Shown: positions 25,001 through 40,000 of the stretch, piece by piece | Numbering within the stretch: the first letter of the stretch is position 1 | Layout of the letters: each line of letters starts with the position of its first letter | From: Nipponacmea schrenckii | Lineage: Eukaryota; Mollusca; Gastropoda; Lottiidae | Assembly (NCBI GenBank): GCA_030562195.1 | Contig: JAUJPP010000007.1 | Coordinates: 22,007,769 to 22,071,768 of the forward strand | Direction of reading: 5' to 3' | Length of the DNA stretch: 64,000 bases | Made by a program: the position numbers and the translations under genes | The notes under the pieces: model-generated | The model's database searches: none | The model's input: the letters and a program-made list of their open reading frames with translations, nothing else | What the model was told of the DNA's origin: nothing

Positions 25001-28000
25001 CTTAATGGGCTCTTTATGTGGTCACTAATGCATTGGTGCAATTATATTTCACAGACTGGAAAAAATCTTTTTTCTTTTTTACCATTACTTCAACATTTTA
25101 TTTAACAGTAGAAAAACCATTATAATTTTTATCTTAATTTGACACTTGTATTGAAGTATTTGATGAAGACATTTAACTTTCAACCAATATTGAAATAAGA
25201 TGTTCTTATTCTGCATCAATGAAAACCTTGACAATCCAAATTAAACTTAAATAGTTTAAACCCCAGGAATTAAAGTTGACTTAGTAACAATCATTATTTT
25301 ATGAATGAAAATAAGCAAATAGTTCACCTAATGAACCACTGGGAGTAGTTATAGTGAACCACATGGTACATCAGCACCTTAATTTCACTTTAAACAGATT
25401 CATTGTGTAATTTAAACTGGTTGTAAAAGATGAAGCAATGCACTATCTACTAATACTTTCATGTTTGATAATTCACTGTGCCATCTGACAGACATGGACT
25501 CAGACAGCCAAATTTTGAAATATCACTTTGCAGATTCAAGAAGTGATAAAGGTTCATCTATATTTGAATAAAGTAAACAGAATTGATTGACTGATAGATT
25601 TGAGTTATTATCAACTACATGCATGAGATTTAATTTAATTCTGGATATTTAGTCATCTTTGGACAACACCTTGTTCTAGAAGCTCAGAAATACTTGATAT
25701 TATATCAAATGCATCCGCTTAAGTTCTTCCAGTTTGTAAAACAAATAATTACATGAATTCATCCCCTAATTAATGGAAAACTTGAAAACAATACCTGAGC
25801 TAAAGGTAAACTATCATCACTATCTTCACTGGTACTCTCTCTTGGTGGTGAGGTGGTTTTAATGGTTCCAGGTATTGGTGAACCCTGATTAACTCCACCT
25901 GTTACACCTGGTACAGGATATCCTACTGAATTAGACATAGTACTGTTCATTAATGATTGCTGCTGGCCAGCAGTAACCATTTGTCCTTGGTTTGTTTGTC
26001 CTTGAAACATAGCTTGTCCTGATGTCATGGCAACATTTTGGAACATATTATTCTCTCCATAATTTGGATTATTTCCTTGGAATGTATTACTCATATTAAT
26101 GTCTGGGTCATAAAAGTTCTGTGGTGGAAATGTGGGATTTAAGTTGACTGTATTTTCCAAATTTGAAAAGATGTTTGAGTTTTGAGACATATTTGAAGCC
26201 ATTGTTGCTGGATTGTTCATCATCTGTGACGGCAGTGATGTATTCTGAGAATTAAATATGTCTTGTTCAGTAGGTACATGTCCTTGTTGCTGTTGTTCTG
26301 ATGGTAGCATTAAAGGTACTTGACTTAGTAAATCAAAATCTTCATCACCAAAACTTGGCACTTGGAAACCCTGCAAAATAGTGCAATTTTTTACATTAAT
26401 GTTACAATTTTGAAACACATTGTTTAAATTTTTTGTCCTAAAAATAAAGATAATAATAGTTGTGCAGTGAAATATGATAAAGTGTAAAGATAAATAATGA
26501 ATGATATTAGAGAGGCAGAATGAAATGAAGATGTCTAATTTTAAACTAGATCTGATAATGTTGTATTCAACAGCTGTCTGATACGTGCCATGCATTGTTT
26601 AAAGGCAAATAACCCTTTTTTGTCATGATTGTTACAATTTCTGCTGCCTGCTGAGAAGAAAAATATAATGTGTTAAAACCTTGCAGGTGTTAATTATAAA
26701 GAGGTATTAACACCTTTAAAGTACACAATATGATTAATCTCTTAGAAAATTTCTTCTATCAACAATTCCAGTTGCCACAAATAGGCCATTTTGAATGACA
26801 GTATATCATTTGGACTCTATCATGATTTTGGGTTTATGTAAAACAAAACTATAAGAGAAATCATAAATTTAATAATAGGCACATTTTGTCTGAAAAAATA
26901 ATTGGATTCAATTGCCTTATTTCAATATTGTTGTGTTACAGCAACCTTAGACATTCTGATTTATATATTTACATAGAAAATAGTAATGGCCATCATCATA
27001 CGCCCGCATTTATAATGGCAGCCAGGACAGGACAGGATAGGCAGACATCATTTTAATCTAAAAATTAATTATATTTCATTTATGATTTTAGAATACAAAT
27101 TTATAACATCCTTGGGTCTGTTGTCATTTTTAAACCTGATTGGCCAATATCATCATTTCAGTAACATCAACCTGTCTCTATTCTTTATAAAATTATATAT
27201 TATTTCAAATTTTACAATTTCCTATTAATTAACGACCTATAATCCCATGATCTTGATGGAACAATATTTTGATAAAAATGAAGTTTAAGACAATTGCCTT
27301 GCATTGTAGACAATCCAAATTTAAATATGTTAATTTGGTATAATTAAAGAGAAATGATTAAGATAATTAATGAGATTGTTGTGATTAATTATCTAATAAT
27401 GATCCACTACCTTCACTTTAACTATGATGATTAATAGCATAGTGTTTAAAGGAAATCTATTTTCCTGTCAAATTTCACTCAATTTTAAGCGTAATGGCTT
27501 TTGGATTAAATTAATAAGCAATAATTCTAAATTCATTATAATTGTATTGATTTTTAGATGGCACTGATCATCATTCAGTTTTACAAAGCCATCAAAGTAA
27601 GTGAAATCAATCTTCATTTAACCATCATAAGGCTGAATACCAGTACTGGACAAAACTTCAATTCTTTAGAATTTTTTTAAAAAAAAAACCTTTCAAGCCA
27701 AGCAGCTACAAATTGAACACTGATCAAAACCTCAACAAAATACAAGCAGGAACAAAAATAACCCCAAAAACCCAACACAAGATCACTTAAATTAGTCAGA
27801 CCAGGGCTTAGTCTGGTATGGCAGCTTAAATGTCCAAGAATCAGAAGTCCCTCTATCGCTTAGTATAGAGAAGCTTAAATTAAGAGTATCTGCATGATGA
27901 TACACCAGTCTACAGAGTTTTCCAAAGAACCACATCTGTCACCTGGTTTTCATCAGTAACCCAAAAGCAGTTGTAAAGTAACAGGTATTGATATTCAAAC

Positions 28001-31000
28001 TTTTTCCATGAACATACAAATTTCTATCACTTATTAAATAAGTACTAGCTATCACATACATTTGTGAAGAAATCTGATTTGATTATTATCCTAAGAAATT
28101 AATGATGTTGTTAATTAGTTCTACTAAATATCATACCTGATGGAAAATTAAAACACACTTAAAACTGTTAGGTATAATTCTTGAAAATACTGTACTTACC
28201 TCCATTATGCAATTGAATGAAATAATAATATGTACCAAAGGTTGATAAACTGATAGAATCTCTAGTCTATATCCACACTGTGATATTAGTCAATAAATCT
28301 GGACCAATTTACACATTAAATTGTCCGACTATTCCTAAATGATTTGACATCCTTCCAATCAATAACCAATCCTATTCAACAACTCTCCACAGCTTTTCTT
28401 TATCACTTAAAAATTAATTTTCACTGCTTCTCTAAAAAAATATCCAATTCCATTTACGTCCATTGACAATAATTAATGTTAGCCATTAATTTCCCAATCT
28501 CTTGATTAACATCAATTTAGTTCCACAGAGAAAAAAACAACAAATTTCTCAATGAATCCGGAAAAAATGCAATTCCAATCAATTATTTCTCTAATAAATA
28601 TTGCAACTGGCAACAGGAACACACTGTATCTTTTAATATCTTGTTAGAATTTGTTATTACTTTAGTTCAACATGGTACAAAGGAAATAAAGTAGATATTT
28701 GGGTAGTTTAAGTAATCTGTACTAGACAGGTACTAATATATTAAACAGCATGGTCCTTTACAACAACCAATACAAATAGTACACAAGTTTAAATCTCTCA
28801 TGAAATCATTGAGCCATTTACTCTCCTATTATTACCATGGTGCATTTTATGGGAACTAGAGAGGAGAACAGGTATATTAAATAAATGATGGGACCTCATC
28901 AATAATTCACCTTTAAACCATCCTCTTTTCATCCCATTGTTCACTTGTAGGCCAATGAGAATTAATATATCTGTTTCATTAAGGACCAATACCAAAGCAC
29001 TTTGTACAGTCAAAAACAGAGAATTAAGACTTAATTCAACTTTAAAACTTAACATTCTAATCATCAAGTGAAAAATGTTTACTTTTTTCTATAGTGCTTC
29101 AAATATGTAAGATACATGGATAACAGCTTTAGGTTCGATCTCCATTACAGATCTTCATACGCATCTTTACAACCCCCACATACATTTAATATTTCAAGCA
29201 TGAAAAGAAAAAAATCTCAAAGCTAACTGTCCTGAAATCATATGACTATTAGAATTATGAAGAGTTAGTCTTTTAACCCTTAACCTGTTTTTCAGGGTTT
29301 CAAGAAACACACAAAGTTTTGTCTCATCTGTACTTTCACCATTATTATGAGAATTATGACAAAATATAGCTATCTCTTTGTATAGTTAAGACCAAAATTG
29401 GTCAAAACATGGCTAAAATAGGAACTGTCCTCAGCCTGAAGAGGTGTTTCACATTTCTTTTTCTACAGAATAGATTGTTTTATTACAATTCCTAGTTACT
29501 TTTAGTATATCAGTCAGTTAACTATTGATGCTTATGAATTTACAAAAACTACAATAAATACTATAACCAATAAAATTTCAAGTCATCATCTGATTAGTCA
29601 TCATCAAACATTTGAAAGTCAGAAAGTGATTTTATTCTGTTCTGGGACCACTTGAAGGAAGCAATACATCACATTCAACATTGAGCAATATTGTAGTAAA
29701 TGGTATTCTAAGACCATCTGTGTTCTATGACCATATGTTGTATAAAAAGACAATGTAAAGACATCGTTAGTTGTTGATCTGTAATCAAGCGTTGAGATGG
29801 GAAGAAAAGACAAGATGATAAGATACTCTATTCTATTCTGTACAATAACATACAGACAGACCCTGTTTTGTTCATTTCAATATTCTCAAGAAAAAAAATC
29901 TCAAGACCAATCAAATACTACATTCTATGAAATAAATAATTTAACAGCAAAATAAAAATTGATATTACAGTCTAATGATTATTCAAAATACAAAATGTAA
30001 AAAGAATTTAAATTATATTTTAGTAAATTTAGCACAATTTGAAATTGATTATTATAATATTTACTAATGAACATTAAATTTTTTTTAAAATTCACAATGT
30101 TTTATGCACAATAATCAAATACATGGACATCAAATAAGATTTTTTTGTTCTTAAAGTGTTGGTGTGTTTATGGTGGTTATTAACTACATATCTTATTTAA
30201 AAATCAGCTTTGCAGATGAAATGAAATATTCAAAAAGAAAGACATAACTTCACAGCAAAAAATCACATAAAGGGGAAACAGATGGCAAAGCTACTTTCAA
30301 ATATTCTCAAATTCTTAAATACACAATCAAAATTCATCACAACTTTTTTTAATTTAACATTTTCAAATAACACTGAAAATTGCTTTGTGTAAAACAGACA
30401 TTGAGTCATTGCAGAGTGATTGATCTTTCATCATAAATAGAGACATCAACCTTTTCACATCAAACAAGACAAATTTCTGTCTCATCAGCAGATAAATAGG
30501 GTAGAAAATCTATATCTAACTATACAATCAGTATATTTTATTTCTGTTAAACACTGAGAGAAAGAAATCCTCAACATCAAGCAGTGACAATTTGTTCAAG
30601 CAGTTTAACTCTCTATTATTGAAGTTATATTAGGAGGTATCAAGAAGAGGAGGATCATTGGTCGCTTGCCATCTGTCTGTACTAACATCATTGATGCGTT
30701 ACATCTCAATACAACCTATTTACTGAATTATTGGTGAATTAAAGACCTTGTATGTTAATAATATATATTAAGAGAAGAACAATAGTGCAGACTGACATCA
30801 GGTGTTATAGATCTAATGAAACATGTAGAAATAAAACAATGGATTAATCTTGTATAGGGTAAACCTTTATAAGCCGATTCCAATCCTCTTATCAACTTTA
30901 TTTCAATAAACTGTAGGTCTGAGTATTACACATTCATAATTATACCACTTGTCTTTTGTCTTTAAAAAGCTAATTAAATAGGGAATGCAGGCTAATTTTC

Positions 31001-34000
31001 TGACCAGTGTACATGATAGAACATCAATTTGTCTTTTTTTGTTATCCGATCTGGTGCAGACATGAACATTTAAGATATGTTAAAACTCTTAATTATATGC
31101 AAAATGCTATTTGATCCTTTGATATTCCAATTATTATCCCAACAACAGGAAATATTATTTTTTTAATAAATATAATTAATTAATTTAAATCATTTTTAAC
31201 TTTCTATATTTCTTTCCAAGTTGATTTGGCTAATAATATTAAAAAACAAATTGGTCGGTAGATTCAAATACAGCTTTACGGCATTTGGTGACATTAACAA
31301 CCAGTGGAGTCTATATTTAGCGGAATTGTTTTCTCCAGGCATTTCAGTGTCCACATATATTTGTTAGAAAAACAATACCAGAATAACTCATAAAAAACAC
31401 CAAGAATCAAATAGTTTGCTTTAGTTTACTCTTAAAAAAAAAAAACACCTTTAACTTAAAAAAAATAGCTTGCCAAGCAAGGTAGCATAAGCCCACACAT
31501 AGTACCCAAATAAATGTTGAAGAACTGACCAACAGACAAAAGGGATGATAAAAAACGTCCACATATTTTGTACTTTTACATTGATGCAATTTTGTTATCA
31601 ATTTTGTTATGTGGGACTGGTGAGGTCATTAGCATGATGACATCATAATTTTTGTAATTTTTTCATTTTGTATTTAGCCCTCCCTGAGGAAGCTCTATTG
31701 TATTAGAGGGAAACGTTGGAAAAAAATGTTTTTTTATAAGACAGTGTTTTTAATTTGGATTTGATTCACTTTGTATCCTGTCATTAGAATCCAGCTTATT
31801 AATTTTAACTGAGATCACCATTATCTTCTTCATGATTGGTTTGGATGTTCAATCATTATTATTAGTTTTATGTTGCACATATTCATGTGTGCATATAATG
31901 AAAAACTTTTTTTTTTTTATATAAAAAGTGGATAATAAATCTACAACTTTGATTCATGTTATCAACAGTTGGTATGCCTGACTAATTTTCAGACTACTAC
32001 GTCTGAAGGGGTAACATACCTATACAGATAAAAAAAAAAGATTTATTCTAATTAACAGGTTACCATATGGTGTTTGTGTGAATTAGATCTTAAAAAAAAA
32101 AAAGGTGTACTTACAGTTCCAGACATAAAATGATCAGTGGTATCTTGATTATTATTATTATTATTCATTCTGTATGTATAATTATTATTAATGTAACACT
32201 GAAATGATACAAATATACAATTAAAATTTATATATACTGTATTAACATTATATCTACCCTGCTTCCAGCTGAATAAGTAGGTGGAGGTGCTCTTACAGAT
32301 GCAATATTCTATCATACCAAGAAAGGCAATATTGCCCATTGACAGCTTTGTATAATTCGCAGAATAAGGGCAGAACTAATACTAAATATGTTTTTAATAA
32401 TATTCAGCCCTGAGTACACATAATCACTAAGTAAAGCCTTCAAAATTTATCTTTAGACTGACTGGTTTTGGAAGCAAGTGATTTTTGAACAATTGAGCTT
32501 TATTTGCATTGATTGTCAACTCCTATTTGGAAATAACCTTATACAGATTAAACTAGTGAGGTACTTTTTTGTTTACTGAAAAAGAAAAGTTCACACAGAA
32601 TGTTTGGGATTTGACAAACAGCTATTTTGGGAAAAAAATATTAACCATCTGAAAGAAGTCATTAAATGATGTCTTTAAAACCAATCATCACAAACATCAA
32701 TGGCACAAAGTCTATTGACATGTTAAGTGTTTCTAGACAAAGGTTCCTGACAATTCAGAGACTGTAAATGGAAGTTTATGATACCATTATCACCAAGTCA
32801 TTTGACACAAATTGTTGATATTTATAATACTTTAGCTAATTAACAGGAGTAGAAACAATGGTCACATTCAAAAAATCAATTTCAGTTCTATATTAGCAAA
32901 TCTAGATATAAAAATAAAAATCTGTACAAGCAAGACAATTTCGTTAATCAAAATCTGGTTTTAAGGATTGGTAAAAATTCAATATCTCCATTAGGAAAGT
33001 GTTTTAGTTGTGTAAATCACTGGTTTGGTCTGTGGATAATGAGAAATTTTGTTAGAGCCTTAGTCACTTTACAATTATTGTCTTGTGATCATGTGCAATA
33101 TTAAACAAGTCTTTATTAGTAATTTAAATAAAAAGACACCTCTTGTCAAACTCTCTTTCAGAATCTGGGTTTGTTAAACCAGCTTTAAGAAATACATCAA
33201 TTTTATCTGTAATTCAAAACATTAATAAAGCTTGGGCTAAAGACGTGGCATTGGCACTAAAATCTCATTATGAGAATATGCTTGCAGAAAAAATCAACTT
33301 TGTGAAGTCACGCAACCTTTCTGATCAAAATTTAAGACAGTTCTCGTCAGAAGCGGTTAATTGGGCAAAGAAATCATACCGCCGACTACAACGCGAAACT
33401 TTAGACAAATACACTCGTACGTTAAATTCTCTCACGTGCCAGAACCATATTTCGGAAACCCGCATGATTGTAGACACTGTAGAGTCTGCTCCATCAACTA
33501 GCAAACCACTACCAATTACCAATCGATTTTCGGCTCTTACCAAATCTTCAAAGAAACGCAAATACTCCCCTCCGGTCGCAGAACAATTTTCACCAGAAAT
33601 TCTACCAACTCCTAAACGACATAACACAAATATCGATTCCACAACACTTCTTTCTTCTTCTGTCTCACCTTTACCCCTGTCACCAATAACTAGAGCCGAC
33701 AACCAACAGAGAACCCCGAAGTCAAACCCAGAAACACCTAGACAATCTGTTGGCACCAGGCGACGTCTGAGTTTAGGCCACCAACCAGCCAATAAACCAC
33801 GAAGAAACGACCATGATAACAGAAAATCTGATTGGAGCCTTCCGGAAATCTTGAAACCTGTCCTGATCATCGGTTCATCCAATATCTCTCGTGTACCAGA
33901 AATAGACCTCAACACCCAAGCTGAATCCTACCCAGGAGCCCGCATCCGTCATATATTTAATATCCTTTTCAAGGCTGAACCCACCAACGTACCAGAAAAG

Positions 34001-37000
34001 GTTATCTTCCATGTAGGCATCAACAACAGACAGGAGACTGGTGAAATTATTTATAAACAAATTTTGGAACTCTTGAACCTTGCCAAATCTAAATTTCCTG
34101 CAGCTACCATTTATGCAACCCAAATACCATTTTCTAACAGTTTACAAAGAGTCGAGCCCCATGCTACAGAATATCTCCGCCGCTACAATAACTTGATCTA
34201 CCATAAGCCTTCTCCTGTTTCCACTACCATCCCAAGGTTCAATGGAATGGTCGACGTCTGCTCCGATCACGTCCACTGGACGGCCTCCACTGCTAGAAGT
34301 ATCTACGTTAAATGGGTCTCCCATTTAAACTAGACGCGGGAGGAAGTATTCTAAAATTAGGTCAAACAATTCTAAATCTTAGCACACGTAAACTTTCTCC
34401 CGTAGAAGAAAGACTTTTGGATCGCGGATTGACTTTTATTCCCACGGCAAAGCCATTGTCTAATTCACCAATTTTATCATCGGTAAAAGAAATTCAGCGA
34501 ATATTCAAACTCAATTTTTTCTTTCGAGAACGCCTTGGTCGCGGAAAACGTACCAATTTTGTTGAAAAGACTGGTTGGAATCCACCAGACAACGCGATAG
34601 ACAATGGTATTATTGATATTTGCGATGAAATGTATGAAGAAATCTCTCGGTTACCTTTGGTAGAGGAGAAGAACAATCTGACCAATTTTGAGCGTAGGGC
34701 ATTGAATATATTAAAGAATGATGACAGCATCATAATCCGTAAAAGTGACAAAGGCAGTTGTTGTGTAATACAGGATCGCGTTGACTATATTTTTGAATTA
34801 GATAAGCAGTTAAGTAATCAAAATCATTATCGCGAACTAGACAGACCAATTTTCATGGAAACATCTATAAAAATCAACGACATTTTGAAAAATTTAGTTA
34901 CAAAAAAATTTCTTTCTGACGCGCAATACGACTACCTTTCTGCAAAACCCAACGTACGCCAACGTCATATTTATTCTTTACCAAAAATTCACAAAAATCC
35001 TGAAACCGAATGGACCGTCGCGAATAAAAGGGCAGACCAATTATTTCTGATTGCGCTAGCGAGTCATATCGAGTTTCTGAATATATTGACCATTTTTTGT
35101 TACCTTTGGCAAGTAAACATCCGTCTTATCTGAAAGATACCACCGACTTTATTGAAAAAATCAAAAAATTGAATGTTCCGCCTAATCCCGGGGATTTTCC
35201 CTTAAAAAGGGAAATCCACCCTTGACCAAAGACCAGATAAAGAAATTTTGGAACTCCTGCAGATATGTTTAACGCGTAATGACTTCTTTTTCAATGGAAA
35301 AACATACCTTCAAATTTCTGGAACAGCTATGGGTAAACGCTTCGCTCCAAGCTATGCAAACATCTTCATGGCTGAATGGGAACGCGAAATAGACCAAATT
35401 TCACCTTTTAAACCTCTTTTTTACGGCAGATTTCTTGACGACATTTTTATCATTTGGACCGAATCATTAGAAAACTTTTGGCAATACTTCGAGATACTAA
35501 ACAATCACCATCCTTCAGTAAAATTAACGGCGAACATTAGCGATAATAGTATGGACTTTTTGGACACTACGGTGTTCAAAGGAAACGATTTCGAAAAAAC
35601 TTCAAAAGTGGACATTAAAGTATTTTTTAAAGAAACTGATACGCACCAACTTTTGTTCAAAAGCTCGTTTCATCCGAAGCATACGTTTTCTGCGATTATA
35701 AAATCACAAATCCTACGGTTCCATAGGATTTGTACTCAACAGACCGATTTTGATTCTGCATGCAACCTAGTTTTCAATAAATTACGAGAGAGGGGTTACT
35801 CAAAACGATTTCTACGCAAAATTAAAAACGACACGTTATTACAACTTCTGGAGAAAAATACCCCCCCTCCATCGCCTATAAATGAATTTGGCTCCAAAAC
35901 CTGTGGTGGTTCTACGTGTCGTACCTGCGAGCATGTACCTATTTCTCATTTTTTCAAAAACAATAAAACCGGCAAAACTTTTCTTATATCTGACCAACTT
36001 TCATGCGGCGACCAAAATCTAATTTACCTAATTTCATGTAAAAAATGCGAAACACAATATATTGGAGAAACTAAGAACGCGCTACGAACTCGCTTTAACG
36101 GCCATCGTTACGATATAGTACATGGCAAAAATAGACCAATTTCTAATCATTTTAACCAACCCGACCATTCCATTGAAGATTTGTTGATTATGCCAATTGA
36201 AAAGATACAACCTATGCCAAACATCAAGCCAAAACAAAGAAGATTACAACGCGAGAGTTATTGGATGGACCAACTTCAAACTGTATGTCCAAATGGCCTT
36301 AATATCCAACATGATAATCAGATAATACCTTTTGTTACCACCTACAATCATACTGCCACTAATGCCTCCCTAATTGTCAAACGTCACTACCAAAGCCTTC
36401 AAAACCAATATCCTCATGTCTACAGCAAGAGACTTGTTACAGCGTACAAAGAAATAAAAATCTCAGCAATATCCTAGTTCATGGTAGACTCAATCCCCAA
36501 TAGCTTTAAATTACCTGACTTCCTTTATTCTGAATTCACTACATTTTACATTAATATTTCTTTATTTATTATAGGTACATAAAAATATTTGGCTTTTCTC
36601 TTTAGCTGATTATCGATATATCAGAAGAAAATTAATTCTTATATTTTCAACTATTTCAGATAAAGAAATTATATTACTTCAGATAATATTTCAGAGACAT
36701 CCATAATTAACGCATATAATTATCCTAACCTTTAACTTGCACCTTGCTTTATCATAAATCTTTACTTTGTGACCTAGGCCAGTGCTTTTATGAGACTATG
36801 TTCTCATCACCATCTAACACAAGGTTTCACCCTAAATCTAAGATTGCCAATCTACAAAATCTCATCGAAGTTGTTTAATTTGAATGAAATAAAATGTTTT
36901 TTCAAGTAATTTGTAGACAAATTCAACAATTTATCATAATCTGCTAGTTGTCACAATGAAAAACAAAAACAGGAAAGGAAGAAAAGCTATGCAAATTTGA

Positions 37001-40000
37001 CAAACTTTTGAAGAAAATTGCCAATAGTAATAATGAACTGTGATTATAAGAATTGTATGTACATTTACAATCTCAAATCAATGTTCTCATCAGCCTTTTC
37101 TTTCACTCCACATCTTCTGTCAATAAATAAATCTCAATTGTATTGATTAATTATCACTAGTCAACTAATTACTACCAACTATCTTCAGTCTGACAATAGT
37201 AATATCAACAATCTTCACCATAATACTACACTCTTATTGATATCAATCAATCAATAGAAAGATAATTGTACACCTTAATATATCTTTATCAATAACAGAC
37301 CAATATTACCATTTTTTAAAAAATAAACTTTTAATTAGAAAACATAAGCCAAGATAAGGTAAATACAATGTTTAAATTGATCGATCTTTTTATTTAGCTT
37401 AGATCTCTTCATCATAGAACATCTTAAAAATGTCATTATGAACTATGAAAGAGACAACTTTGTGTAATAGTAATAGCGGTTTTAGAAAATACCCTAAACT
37501 GGAAAGATAGATTGTCAACTGCAAATTCAACCACGTTTTCAATGGCGGGTTGAAAACAAGCAATGAAGAACGCACCAGAAATAGATAAATGAAGAAATGA
37601 AATAAAATTAAACAATCTGATTGGTCACACAAAACACATTATTTTCAATAATGTTTTTTTGTGCTTTTGGAATATAGAACAAAAATATACAACCAATTTC
37701 AAAACTAGGTAACATTTTATGTAAAACAGATATACATGTAGTCATTTTTACTCTATTATTTTTAATATTAATTATCAGTTGCCCGATACACATGACCAAA
37801 TCATCATAAAATATTTATTTAATTCAAGGTCAAATGATCATTAAAAATCTATTTACTTTTTACTTTACCAATGTCTTTTTCCTGGTAGAGAACTAAGTCA
37901 TGGTAACCATGAACATTGTATGCAAATTTGAATTTTAAAATAAAAGGGAATAATGTGTAATTTGATCACATTACACAGTAAACTGACGTTTAGAATTATA
38001 CACATAATAATAATTATCATAAAGTGACTGATAACATGAAAAGACTGTGATTAAATGAAATGAATATTGTAAAGAAATTAAATATTCTATTCTTTCTTTG
38101 ATTGACATAACTGATTGATGTTTTTCTTTTAAAAGGAAGGAAGTTTGCCAAGCAGGATATTAATTGAACACAAAGAGTGTAAAAAGCAATTAGAAATTAT
38201 GTTACGTTGTGGTTTTGAACACAAAGAAACCTCTGATGAATTTTCTTCCATCCATTCTATTCACTATGGAATAATTTGAGCATTAAATCAATTCATTTTG
38301 GTGAATAAATTTAAGATAAATCATGTCCTAACTATAAAACCTTGAGTAGAAAATTCTGTTAAAAAATTTTTGTCTAAAAATTTTTGTATTAATGAATTAA
38401 TTTATATGATTTATTATTGATGGTATTTTTTTTTCTGTATTAATTAAGATTTTTCATGAAAAACTAAATATAATGATGATTACTTGGTAGTCAATATTTA
38501 AAACAATTCTCTGGAGGCCTTCATCTTATATCAATTTCACAACAGAGAGTACATTCATTAATACTGTATAGCTTTTCACAACTTCACTTCATTTAACTGG
38601 TAAAAACATCATTGGTAGTCACATAGCAATATTGATAAACAAAATACATTCACATTTCCTACGATTCATACTGGAAACATAAGGCATAATCTCATGTCCA
38701 TTTCAATGTGAAAACTATAAATCAGTGGGTTTTAATGACAGCTCACAAAAGTTGATCATCAGTGTTTCCAGTTTCTAGGTTAGACACAGTAAAGGTGCCA
38801 ATTATAATTCAATAAGTGAACAAAAAGCAAAGTCTCATATGTTTAAGATGCTTATCAAAGCAGGTTCTGTCATATTCATTAACACAATAACACCATGTAA
38901 AACTGTGGAAAAAGCGATCTAAAAAAAGCAAAAACTGAAATAAAAAACTGTAAAATTTTGACCTGGTTTTAAATATCTCATAAAACCTTAAATCATTTGA
39001 TTATAATTAGATCTGGTGAAATTGAATGAGAGAAAAATTTCAATAATTGATTGAATTAGTGTAGAGTAAATGATATTAGTTGCTTGTAAAATAAGATTGA
39101 AACTTTCAACTTGGTATTAAGATTTGTTGATGTCAAAAAGAAAAAACAACAATGTTCTAACTCAATTACTCAGCCCACCAATCAATTGCATATCTAATCT
39201 AATTTATCAAGAAAGGCAATAGAAATCTCAACAACTACAGTTTGCCAACACAAAAACCTCCTGTCACATTGTCAAATGATTTGATGAAAATGGTTGTCCT
39301 GAGGCCAAGAAAAACAATGGTATAAAAGAATAAAGTTAAGGCAAGGAGTAAATCGAAGAGACCATCATGTGTAATTGGAAAAGGGGTGAAGTTTTATGCT
39401 AATCAATATTGGCACTAATTATACTGGAACTATCTTGTTTAGTTTGTCTCTAAGCTGGCTCCTAGCTATTAGGTCTCTATCTTCTCTATAACTGGTGCCA
39501 CCAGTAAAATAGAGACATTGTAATTTGACAGATCTGTCTATTCAATCTAACATGTAAATCTTAAACTGTCTTATAATATACAATTATACTTATTATGGAT
39601 ATCAAAAAAATAATTTTTATCAATTTTCAAAAAGCAACAATATGAGAAAAAATGCGTCTGGGTAATCAGCACGAAATCAGGAAAAAAGAACATCCCATCC
39701 ATATGCAAGCAAGCAATAGCAGTCATTTATGTGTGTACGGTATATAAACAAATATTCCCAATGATTAATTTTTGTTGTGTATTTTGTCAGTGTTGGGAGT
39801 AATCATTCAAAATCGTATGAATTGCTTTTTCTAGGTCTTCCGAGAATTTAAATATCGTACATTGTCTGATGATGTTGAGGTCAATTCAAGAGTAGAGGTT
39901 AAAGACGCGGAAAACCCCATATTAGAGTTACTTCTCTTTATAATTACAACAGATTTCAAAGTGGCACAATTTGAAAATGGCTTAATACATGCATTAAGCA

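Noticed and set aside
32240..32290. Possible extra TOX exon reading [11 protein letters not shown]
   Set aside because: The donor GTAGAT is weak, and the model without it is phase-consistent and matches TOX better.
33325..33915. 196-codon minus-strand ORF
   Set aside because: It is the antisense shadow of the Penelope-like ORF1.
36690..36710. Minus-strand ATGGATGTC as a TOX first exon (many TOX proteins start MDV)
   Set aside because: It soon reaches a stop, lacks a good donor and has no TOX-like sequence; the exon at 41935-41997 fits better.
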